A stretch of DNA of 64,000 bases. Source: Alphaproteobacteria bacterium. GTDB lineage: Bacteria; Pseudomonadota; Alphaproteobacteria; Micavibrionales; UBA2020. Shown here piece by piece: positions 57,070 through 64,000 of the stretch. A model generated the notes under the pieces. The model did not search any database, was not told the DNA's origin, and saw only the letters and a list, made by a program, of their open reading frames with translations. Position numbers and translations under genes: made by a program. Every line of letters starts with the position of its first letter. Position 1 is the stretch's first letter. The stretch spans positions 569,460-633,459 of the forward strand of contig JAEUKT010000004.1 in assembly GCA_016794125.1 (NCBI GenBank), given 5' to 3'.

Positions 57070-58019
57070 AAAATGAAGGAACTTTCTTTATTCTGGTATT
57101 AACAATTTTATTTTCTCCGCTCGATTTGAGAGCCGAGACAATTTATACCGCTAATGAAGGAGACTCTTCCATCAGCGTCATCGCATGGCCGGGGGATGGA
57201 AAAAGTGCCGCCGTTCCTATTTCCGCTATGCCACATAATGTCGACATTGCAGGAAAGAGTGGTTTTATCCTGGTTACAGATATGGATGGCGCACTGCTTG
57301 TTCTGGATTCCAAGAGCAACCTCGTTAGAAAAATTGATATCGGCGCACATCCGGCGCATGTTATTGCCGATTCAGAGGGAAGAATGGCGTACACTGTGCT
57401 TTCCGGGGAAAGTGCCGTTGCGGCCATTGACCTTGAAACGGGAAAAATTGAAGGGAAAATTTCTGTAGGTAGCCATCCACATGGTTTGCGGATGAGTCGG
57501 GATGGAAAAGAAATATATGTAGCAAATATGGGAGATAACACCGTCTCTGTGCTTTCGGTGCAAGAGAAAAAAGAAATTGCACGCATCCCGGTTGGTAAAA
57601 AACCTGTACAGGTCGCCGTTATGCCAGAAGGCGGAACGGTTTATGTCTCTCTAAACGACGAAAATGCAGTGGCTGTATTGGATGTCATTCATCATGCCGT
57701 CGTTAAAAAAGTACCTACTGGCAATAAGCCCGTGCAGTTGTTTGTCGCAGGTGGAAAATTATTCGTTGCCAATCAGGGCAGCAAAGATTCTCCCGGAAAC
57801 ACCGTAACGGTTATTGATGCATCTGATAATGAGACCGTCACAGTTATTCCGGCAGGTTCTGGGCCGCATGGAGTTGCAGCTTCTCCGGACGGCAAGACAG
57901 TCTTCATAACGAATGTTTATAGCGATGACGTTTCTGTTATTGATGTAGAAAAAATGAGCGTTGTTAAAACAATCCCCGTCGGTAAGGGGCCTAATGGGAT
58001 TGCCGTTTCCAGCCAGTAA
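57066..58019 (+). CDS. Secreted YVTN/NHL-type beta-propeller
   Basis: A 317-aa protein with a signal peptide (MKNEGTFFILVLTILFSPLDLRAE). It has about seven propeller blades carrying YVAN.GDN.VSVL, YVSLNDEN and FITNVYSDDVSVID repeats and a closing IPVGKGPNGIAVS. YVTN proteins bind ligands or act in surface layers and are often near quinone- or methanol-type oxidoreductases. It is the last gene of the operon, with a 4-base overlap. AT-richer than the core genome. Role in the pathway unknown. Confidence 0.78.
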   Translation: MKNEGTFFILVLTILFSPLDLRAETIYTANEGDSSISVIAWPGDGKSAAVPISAMPHNVDIAGKSGFILVTDMDGALLVLDSKSNLVRKIDIGAHPAHVIADSEGRMAYTVLSGESAVAAIDLETGKIEGKISVGSHPHGLRMSRDGKEIYVANMGDNTVSVLSVQEKKEIARIPVGKKPVQVAVMPEGGTVYVSLNDENAVAVLDVIHHAVVKKVPTGNKPVQLFVAGGKLFVANQGSKDSPGNTVTVIDASDNETVTVIPAGSGPHGVAASPDGKTVFITNVYSDDVSVIDVEKMSVVKTIPVGKGPNGIAVSSQ

Positions 58020-58073
58020 ATAATCAGGGAACTCCTCTTTATGAAATGCCCCTTCATTTAAGACGCCGTGCAT

Positions 58074-58087
58074 TTGATCTAGGTCAA
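58074..58087. promoter_or_regulatory. FNR-type box 3
   Basis: TTGAT-ctag-GTCAA, one mismatch from consensus, about 154 bases before the nrdD ATG. Confidence 0.72.
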
Positions 58088-58240
58088 GTCTCTATACCAG
58101 CTGATGGGGTACTGATTGATACGGGGGCACAACATCTAGTGTTTTCTGGCTAAAACTCTCCACTCCACGGTATTCCCTGGTGCTTGCATTCTTGTGCAAT
58201 AGGGAAAGCGACTCTTGTTTGCAAAAAAAAGGAAAAAACC

Positions 58241-60265
58241 ATGTCCGAAGCGATCCTGAACCTCACTTCTCCACAAAGCAAAAACCGTCAAGAGGGGCTT
58301 TCCCCGGACAAGCTCGTCGATCAGGTCGTGACGCTTTACGGCGGCACGAAGGTCGATTGCTCCGAAGCGGTCAGCGAGTATGTTTCAGGGTCGGACTGGC
58401 GGATCAATGCCAATGCGAATACCGGCTATTCAAACGCAGGCTTGATTAACAACGTCGCCGGAAAAGTGATCGCCAACTTCTGGCTCGACGCGGTCTACAG
58501 CGCGGAAGAAGGAGCCGCACACCGCCAGGGGGACATCCATATCCACGATCTTGACTGCCTGACGGGATATTGCGCGGGCTGGTCTTTGCGGGCATTGCTT
58601 AACGATGGCTTTAATGGGGTCGGAGGGCGCGTGTCGTCCCGCCCACCACGGCACTTTAGGGAGGCTCTCGGCCAGATGAGCAACTTCCTCGGCATCCTGC
58701 AATCCGAATGGGCTGGCGCACAGGCTTTTTCGAGCTTCGATACCTACCTCGCACCCTATGTTTTCTACGACCAGCTTTCTTTCAAGGAAGTTAAAAAGGC
58801 GATCCTGCAATTCGTCTACAACCTCAATGTCCCCGCACGTTGGGGGCAGTCTCCGTTCACCAATATTACACTTGATATCACCGTACCGGAGGACTTGCGG
58901 AATCAGACGCCGACGTATAACAACGCGCATCTTTTCAAGGGCGTGGATAATGATGCGCTTCTGCGGAAAGCTCAGGCAAGAGATATGGGGATTCGCAGCC
59001 TCGAAGATATGTGCTTCAGGCATTTTGCGCCTGAAATGGAAATGATAAACATCGCTTATTACGAAGTGATGACGCAGGGGGATTCGACAGGTCAGCCCTT
59101 CACGTTCCCGATCCCCACAGTAAACATCACCGAAGACTTCGATTGGGACAGCAAGGTGGCCGATGCAATCTTTGAAAACGCCGCGAAGGTCGGATCGTCT
59201 TACTTCCAGAACTTTGTGGGCAGCCAGTTCATTGTCGATCCCGTCACCAAAGAGCGACGCCTTAATCCAGAGGCGTATTCCCCTGGCGCGGTTCGTTCCA
59301 TGTGCTGCCGGTTGCAGCTTGACCTGCGTGAATTACTCAAGCGCGGCAACGGTCTCTTTGGCTCTGCGGAAATGACAGGCTCGATTGGGGTTGTGACCCT
59401 GAACATGGCAAGGCTGGGCTATCGCTTCAAAGGCAACCTTACCGGCTTGATCAACGAGGTGGAACGGTTGATGGATATTGCGAAATCCACGCTGGAGAAG
59501 AAACGAGCCTTCGTCCAGAAGATGTATGATCGCGGCCTTTATCCCTACACGGCGCGCTATCTGCCGTTCTTCCGCAACCATTTCTCCACCATCGGCGTTA
59601 ACGGGATGAATGAAATGGTCAGGAATTTCACCGGGGATGCTTATGATATAACCGACGAATACGGCGTGCAGATGAGCCTCCGTCTTCTTGACCATATGCG
59701 CGCGCGGCTGATCGGCTACCAAGAGCAAACGGGGAATCTCTATAACCTTGAAGCGACGCCAGCCGAAGGGACGACGTACCGCTTTGCAAAAGAGGATAAA
59801 AAGCACTTCCCGGATATCATTCAGGCCGGATTTGGCGACAACATCTATTATACCAACTCGTCCCAAATCCCCGTCGACCATACGGAAGACCCGTTTGAGG
59901 CGCTGGAATTGCAGAACCGCCTGCAATGCAAATATACAGGCGGCACAGTTCTCCACCTCTACATGAACGAAAAGCTGTCAAGCTCGGAAGCCTGCAAACG
60001 CTTCATTCGCAAGGTTCTCGGAACGTATCAGTTGCCCTATGTGACCGTCACCCCCGTTTTTTCGGTCTGTGACGCACATGGTTACCTGAATGGCGAACAG
60101 CCGGAATGCCCGCACTGCAAAGCCAAGACGAAGGTCTGGACGCGCGTTATGGGCTATTTCCGTCCTGTCGACAGCTTCAACAAAGGGAAGCAGGGCGAAC
60201 ATCGCCAACGCAAACATTTTGTCGAAGATTGGGTCGATACTGGAAACTTGTTCTGTGGTGTCTGA
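58241..60265 (+). CDS. nrdD: Anaerobic ribonucleoside-triphosphate reductase
   Basis: A 674-aa class III reductase, making dNTPs from NTPs without oxygen. The C-terminal glycyl-radical block is RVMGYFRPVDSFNKGKQGE, and the zinc site is CDAHGYLNGEQPECPHC. The active-site cysteine region is SMCCRLQLDL. The N-terminus is short, so a full ATP-cone regulatory domain may be missing or reduced. ATG at 58241 follows aaaaaggaaaaa. It pairs with NrdG just downstream and supports growth without O2. Confidence 0.95.
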   Translation: MSEAILNLTSPQSKNRQEGLSPDKLVDQVVTLYGGTKVDCSEAVSEYVSGSDWRINANANTGYSNAGLINNVAGKVIANFWLDAVYSAEEGAAHRQGDIHIHDLDCLTGYCAGWSLRALLNDGFNGVGGRVSSRPPRHFREALGQMSNFLGILQSEWAGAQAFSSFDTYLAPYVFYDQLSFKEVKKAILQFVYNLNVPARWGQSPFTNITLDITVPEDLRNQTPTYNNAHLFKGVDNDALLRKAQARDMGIRSLEDMCFRHFAPEMEMINIAYYEVMTQGDSTGQPFTFPIPTVNITEDFDWDSKVADAIFENAAKVGSSYFQNFVGSQFIVDPVTKERRLNPEAYSPGAVRSMCCRLQLDLRELLKRGNGLFGSAEMTGSIGVVTLNMARLGYRFKGNLTGLINEVERLMDIAKSTLEKKRAFVQKMYDRGLYPYTARYLPFFRNHFSTIGVNGMNEMVRNFTGDAYDITDEYGVQMSLRLLDHMRARLIGYQEQTGNLYNLEATPAEGTTYRFAKEDKKHFPDIIQAGFGDNIYYTNSSQIPVDHTEDPFEALELQNRLQCKYTGGTVLHLYMNEKLSSSEACKRFIRKVLGTYQLPYVTVTPVFSVCDAHGYLNGEQPECPHCKAKTKVWTRVMGYFRPVDSFNKGKQGEHRQRKHFVEDWVDTGNLFCGV

Positions 60266-60268
60266 CCG

Positions 60269-61018
60269 GTGGAGAGGCTAAGTGTCACGCAGAATGACAT
60301 GGGGGAACGCCCGATTGAAAGGTCTGGCGTTCTCCCCATCTACTCTGTGACACCCTTCACGATGCTGGACTTTCCAAGGCACACGGCGTGCATTGTTTGG
60401 TTTTCAGGGTGTAATATGCGCTGTCCCTATTGTCACAACCCGCAGATCGTCAAAGGCAAGGGCCGCGGCGATGTGGGGCAAGTGATGGATTTCCTGATAA
60501 AACGCCAAGGGCTTCTGGATGGCGTCGTGCTGTCCGGTGGTGAAGCCTCGGCATATCCGGGCCTGCCCGCATTCATCCGTAAGGTCAAAGATATGGGCTA
60601 TGCGGTAAAGTTGGATACGAATGGTTTGCGTCCCGACATTATCAGATCGCACCTTGATGCAGGATTTCTGGACTATGTGGCGCTGGATTACAAAGCCCCG
60701 CCGGAGAAATTCAAGCGGGTGACAGGGACGGACAAATATAACCTCTTTTCCCAGACGCTTGATATGCTCTGCACACAGAAGAAAGTGGAGTTTGAGGTGC
60801 GGACAACTGTGCATACGGCTTTAATGGATGAAGAAGATGTATCCAATATTATCCGTGATCTGGAACAGCGAGGATATGTAGGGACGCACGCGGTACAGAA
60901 CTTCACGCATAGCGATGAACGCCCCACGCTGGGGTTCATGAAGGCGCAAGACCGTCTGCTGGACATTCACAGGCTCCATGTCCCGCAATCGTTTGAAGTT
61001 GTCTTTCGGAATTTTTAG
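60269..61018 (+). CDS. nrdG: Anaerobic reductase-activating protein (radical SAM)
   Basis: A 249-aa radical SAM activase with C-x3-C-x2-C as CNMRCPYC. It generates the glycyl radical on NrdD. The apparent GTG start at 60269 follows nrdD by 3 bases; an ATG at 60299 is an alternative, since the family usually begins shortly before the VTPFTMLDFP-type block. The length is at the upper end of the family. Confidence 0.93.
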   Translation: MERLSVTQNDMGERPIERSGVLPIYSVTPFTMLDFPRHTACIVWFSGCNMRCPYCHNPQIVKGKGRGDVGQVMDFLIKRQGLLDGVVLSGGEASAYPGLPAFIRKVKDMGYAVKLDTNGLRPDIIRSHLDAGFLDYVALDYKAPPEKFKRVTGTDKYNLFSQTLDMLCTQKKVEFEVRTTVHTALMDEEDVSNIIRDLEQRGYVGTHAVQNFTHSDERPTLGFMKAQDRLLDIHRLHVPQSFEVVFRNF

Positions 61019-61022
61019 CGTG

Positions 61023-62153
61023 CTATGCGCTCAATTCATCAATAAATTCGTCGATAACTTTTGTCGTGATGTGCGGCATGGTAATCAGGTGGGCATCCGT
61101 GCCTTGCAGGGCGATTTGCCATTTTTGCAACACCGGCTCGTTGATGCGCGGGAAAACAACGGTGATCGAGTTTCTGTGCCGCCACGCATTTATATTCTTG
61201 CTGGAAAACTTGCGGATGGCATAGTCGGCAACATTGAAGCAATTTTGCACCATTGCTCGGAAGCCGTCCTCGCCAACAGTTTGAATGAGATGATGCAGGA
61301 ATATTGGCGTTACGCCATTGCGCGATCCCAGGATGGTCGTGTCTTTCGTGCCGATATACTCGACGTTTTGCGCGACGCGATCAACAAGCGACCGCCGCGC
61401 CAGCACAACGCCGCAAGGCATGGGCATACCGGGGAATTTATGGCCGCTGATGGAAATAGAATCTATACCGGCCCGAAAATCAAATGGTTGTGGTTTATCA
61501 ACGAAGGGCAAGATCATGCCTGACAGGGCGGCATCTGCATGGATGTAGTAACGGGTTATGGCTGCGTCTCTTAGGCGCTCTTTGACTGTATCGATGTCAT
61601 CGATAGCACCCCTCATCGTCGTGCCAATATTTGCAAAGATGATCGGCGGCACGCCGTGATTTCTTTTCAGGGCCGCGGCAAGGTCATCATAATCCATTTC
61701 GCCGTCAGCGCGGCTTTTTACCATCGTGCTACGGATATTAGCTATGCGTAGGATTTTTGCGACGCTGTAGTGCGTGTCTCCCGAATAATAAACCATCCCA
61801 TCTGGCAACAGCTCCCGCGCAAGGTACAGGCCGTACATATTGCCTTCTGTCCCGCCACAGGTCACATATCCCCAAACGCTATCATCTTCATGATGGAGTT
61901 TTCTCGCGTTCAGGATTTTGGCGAACCATTGGATAACGTCACGTTCAACATCGTGCGTGTTAAGCCGGAAATATCCGGTTGATGAAAAAGGATCGCCGAT
62001 ATTGTTGATCGGAAACTCTAGAAAACGGTAAAGCGAGCTAAAATCGAGTATTTTTGTTGCCGGATACCCAAGTACGTGTCCAACGTCTCGATGGAGACGG
62101 TTAAATAGCGTGTCTGTGTGGTCTTCTTTGTCTTTATTAACTGCTTTGCCCAT
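61023..62153 (-). CDS. hdc: PLP-dependent histidine decarboxylase
   Basis: A 376-aa group II decarboxylase, resembling the PLP histidine decarboxylases of Gram-negative bacteria along its length: INNIGDPFS, SVWGYVTCGGTEGNMYG, DTHYSVAKI, HADAALSGMILPFV, and the PLP lysine in SGHKFPGMPMPCG. The product would be histamine. The ATG at 62153 is preferred over a longer frame to 62216 because an FNR box lies in between. It is convergent with nrdG and divergent from moeA. Decarboxylation consumes protons, so an acid- or energy-stress role under anaerobiosis is possible (inference). Confidence 0.9.
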   Translation of the reverse strand: MGKAVNKDKEDHTDTLFNRLHRDVGHVLGYPATKILDFSSLYRFLEFPINNIGDPFSSTGYFRLNTHDVERDVIQWFAKILNARKLHHEDDSVWGYVTCGGTEGNMYGLYLARELLPDGMVYYSGDTHYSVAKILRIANIRSTMVKSRADGEMDYDDLAAALKRNHGVPPIIFANIGTTMRGAIDDIDTVKERLRDAAITRYYIHADAALSGMILPFVDKPQPFDFRAGIDSISISGHKFPGMPMPCGVVLARRSLVDRVAQNVEYIGTKDTTILGSRNGVTPIFLHHLIQTVGEDGFRAMVQNCFNVADYAIRKFSSKNINAWRHRNSITVVFPRINEPVLQKWQIALQGTDAHLITMPHITTKVIDEFIDELSA

Positions 62154-62187
62154 CCCTCTATTTTTGGCCTGTCTTTCTCCGGTGTAC

Positions 62188-62201
62188 TTGATCTGAATCA
62201 A
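62188..62201. promoter_or_regulatory. FNR-type box 4
   Basis: TTGAT-ctga-ATCAA, perfect consensus, in the 85-base divergent gap between the decarboxylase and moeA. It could act on either or both. Confidence 0.82.
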
Positions 62202-62238
62202 TACTTCTGCCAGCATACAGCCGTTAAAATGGGGCGTT

Positions 62239-63465
62239 ATGATTACTTATATCCAAGCACTTCAAATCATTAAGGACACGGCGTCACGCATGAGGCCGGA
62301 AACGGAACGCATTGCGCTTGCCGATGCCGTTGGTCGGGTGTGCGCGGAGGATGTTGCTGCCGGACTTGATATACAGCCTTTCGACAATTCGGCGATGGAT
62401 GGCTTTGCGGTGCGCCTTGTCGAATTCCCAGCGACGGTGGCTCCTGTGCGCCTTAAAAAAGTGGGTGTTATGGGGGCAGGAAGGGTTTGCGAGGGCGCGG
62501 TACTGGAGGATGGGTGCTGCTGGCACGTCATGACCGGCGCACCCCTGCCAGCGGGGACAGAGGCTATCGTACCCATAGAAAATACCGCGCTGGATGGCGA
62601 CTTTGTTATTTTCGGCGAGAAGCCCGTCGCGGGCCAGCATATACGCTACGCGGGAGAGGATTTTAAGAATGGTACGCGGGTTCTTTCCGCTGGGGACAAA
62701 GTCTCCGCAGGGCATATCCTGCCTCTGGCAACCTTGGGCATTGCCGACATTACTGTTTACAAGAAGCCCCGTGTTCTTTTTATCCCGACGGGTGATGAGA
62801 TTGTTGATGATCTGCGAAAAGACCTTCGCAATGGGGAGATTTATAACGCAAACAAGTTTTATGCGTTCTCTTTTTTGACGGCCTGCGACGTAGATGTGAC
62901 GATCCACGACACCGTTCGGGATGACCCTGAGCAGTTTGTAGCTGCGCTTCATGTCGCGGAGAGTGAAAAGTACGATATCATCGTATCTTCCGGGGCTGTG
63001 TCGGCGGGAAGTTTCGATTTTGTGCGAGAGGGGCTTGAAAAGGCAGGCGCACGTATTCTTTATCACAAGATAAAACTGAAGCCAGGAAAGCCAAATTTGT
63101 TCGCAGAACTATCCTCTGGCGCGCTTTATTTTGGATTGCCAGGGAATCCGGTGGCGACAGCGGTTGGCCTTCGCTTCTTTGTATCCGAGGCTTTGCGCGT
63201 ATCGAGAAAACAAAAGCCAGAGCTTCCCGTTTATGCGCGGGTGATGAATGCCTTTTCAAAGAAGCCGGACTTGCATATGGTGCTGAAAGGCAAGCTGGAA
63301 TATTGGGAGGATGGCTCAATAACCGTGGATATTCTTGACGGCCAGGAGTCTTTCCGCGTGAGTCCGTTCCTGAGCATGGATTGTTGGATATACGTCCCCG
63401 AAGACCGTGACGCGATAAAATCAGGAGAGATCGTGGAGGTTTATCCTCTTTTGCCAGGCGAATGA
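62239..63465 (+). CDS. moeA: Molybdopterin molybdenumtransferase
   Basis: A 408-aa enzyme of molybdenum cofactor synthesis that inserts molybdate into adenylylated molybdopterin. The blocks DNSAMDGFAV (~49-58), PTGDEIV and GLPGNPVATAV are diagnostic. Its presence on an island with anaerobic genes suggests a molybdoenzyme (a reductase) further right, outside the window. The ATG follows a weak ribosome site; FNR box 4 lies 38 bases upstream. Confidence 0.94.
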   Translation: MITYIQALQIIKDTASRMRPETERIALADAVGRVCAEDVAAGLDIQPFDNSAMDGFAVRLVEFPATVAPVRLKKVGVMGAGRVCEGAVLEDGCCWHVMTGAPLPAGTEAIVPIENTALDGDFVIFGEKPVAGQHIRYAGEDFKNGTRVLSAGDKVSAGHILPLATLGIADITVYKKPRVLFIPTGDEIVDDLRKDLRNGEIYNANKFYAFSFLTACDVDVTIHDTVRDDPEQFVAALHVAESEKYDIIVSSGAVSAGSFDFVREGLEKAGARILYHKIKLKPGKPNLFAELSSGALYFGLPGNPVATAVGLRFFVSEALRVSRKQKPELPVYARVMNAFSKKPDLHMVLKGKLEYWEDGSITVDILDGQESFRVSPFLSMDCWIYVPEDRDAIKSGEIVEVYPLLPGE

Positions 63466-64000
63466 AGTGGGCAATCAGAGCAAGCGTCAGTATGCTTCGG
63501 GCATAAAGCGGCTGTGTCAGTATCGCAGAAATGACACAGGGCATAAGCGTCCTTCATTCGAATAGTGTCATCGTTAATATTGATCCCAAGGTCTCTCATT
63601 TGTTTAAGGGCTCGCGAGAAAGTCTCTGGCGTAATGCCCAAATAATTGGCGATAACCTGCTTCTTAAAGGGCAGTACAAATTCGAGGTTTTCGTGTCCAG
63701 CTTCAAGATGCTTCGTCAGGAAATAATAGCCGATGCGTTGCAAGGGTGACTTGATCTGCATGGCGTCGATCTGGTGTATGGCGTTCTTATAATGGCGTGT
63801 CGCAACCCGCAGAATGTTTACGGCGAACCGCGCATCGGTCATGACATGGCTTTTCACGACCTTCTCTGGAATGATAAGCAGCTTGCACTTTGTCATGGCC
63901 TCGATCGATATAGGCGAAGGCCCGCCCATGAACAAAACGGCTTCCATGCAGGTATCCCCAGGTTGGAGCATACGGATGGTGGCCTCTTCGCCATCTTCAT
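63441..64000 (-). CDS. FNR/CRP-family transcription regulator, partial
   Basis: A minus-strand frame that continues beyond the right edge. The visible part shows a CRP effector-domain strand set (LQPGDTCMEAVLFMGGPSPISIEAM), a dimerisation helix (THYKNAIHQIDAMQ region) and a winged helix (VIANYLGITPETFSRALKQM), which fits the FNR/CRP recognition helix. The C-terminus has a cluster of Cys (CHFC, then C..., C.DCP) that is unusual, since FNR cysteines normally sit at the N-terminus. It is the likely regulator of the four FNR-type boxes on the island. Partial; N-terminus unseen. Confidence 0.85.
   Translation of the reverse strand, partial: EDGEEATIRMLQPGDTCMEAVLFMGGPSPISIEAMTKCKLLIIPEKVVKSHVMTDARFAVNILRVATRHYKNAIHQIDAMQIKSPLQRIGYYFLTKHLEAGHENLEFVLPFKKQVIANYLGITPETFSRALKQMRDLGININDDTIRMKDAYALCHFCDTDTAALCPKHTDACSDCPLHSPGKRG

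Noticed and set aside
52557..58019. Assignment as a standard ebo cluster or ubiquinone operon
   Set aside because: Only three of the ebo-type families are present, LuxS and UbiG are extra, no chorismate lyase or ring hydroxylase is seen, and lengths differ. I kept it as a separate, unassigned pathway.

Overview
The window looks like a chromosomal segment of an alphaproteobacterium. The rRNA operon has the order 16S, tRNA-Ile(GAT), tRNA-Ala(TGC), 23S, 5S, and the 16S has the short V3 stem of that class. The core genes are about 55-60% GC by eye and include a leucine/isovalerate degradation cluster and homogentisate dioxygenase. A placement near Micavibrionales or Rhodospirillales is only a guess. 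No genome or database comparison was possible.

Layout, 1-33 kb. This part is a patchwork of ordinary enzymes and lineage-specific families. (i) A partial minus-strand gene, a methyltransferase and an aldo/keto reductase. (ii) Seven tandem, translationally coupled minus-strand paralogues of about 220 aa (2920-7592), sharing a C-terminal AP..ARFR-type tail. (iii) A yeast-type cytosine deaminase and two small proteins. (iv) tldD with two pilin-like membrane proteins. (v) A second unknown family: three genes carrying four copies of one ~220-aa module (12886-15778). (vi) Pirin, ankyrin and small membrane proteins. (vii) The liu pathway split into liuB...liuC (18.5-21.9 kb) and liuD-x-liuE (28.7-32.3 kb). 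Between and inside these lie three paralogous HExxH metallopeptidases, a PQQ-type sugar dehydrogenase, a divergent SAM-hydrolase-like protein and two AT-rich unknown genes. (viii) Three tandem mini-proteins ending in PGK.

Layout, 33-46 kb. The rRNA operon has a textbook promoter, a leader and RNase III stalks. It is followed by a 645-aa protein with three internal repeats, an aldehyde dehydrogenase, homogentisate dioxygenase with a coupled small gene, a DMT-type permease fusion and the initiator tRNA.

Layout, 46-64 kb. An integrated island begins at the 3' end of tRNA-fMet and runs off the right edge. It opens with a tyrosine integrase and a 5'-truncated relaxase, then carries metabolic cargo of clearly different base composition. 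Four FNR-type boxes (TTGAT-N4-RTCAA) precede its transcription units and an FNR/CRP-family regulator lies at the right edge. The cargo includes anaerobic ribonucleotide reductase and its activase (nrdD, nrdG), moeA and a PLP histidine decarboxylase, so it reads as an oxygen-limitation module.

The most novel part is the six-gene coupled operon 52557-58019. It encodes a sugar-isomerase-like TIM barrel with a large insertion, a LuxS homologue, a sugar-phosphate cyclase of the dehydroquinate/valiolone-synthase superfamily, a UbiG-like methyltransferase, a UbiA-like prenyltransferase and a secreted YVTN beta-propeller. Together they suggest an FNR-controlled pathway that makes a carbocycle from a sugar, methylates it and prenylates it. 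That product assignment is inference.
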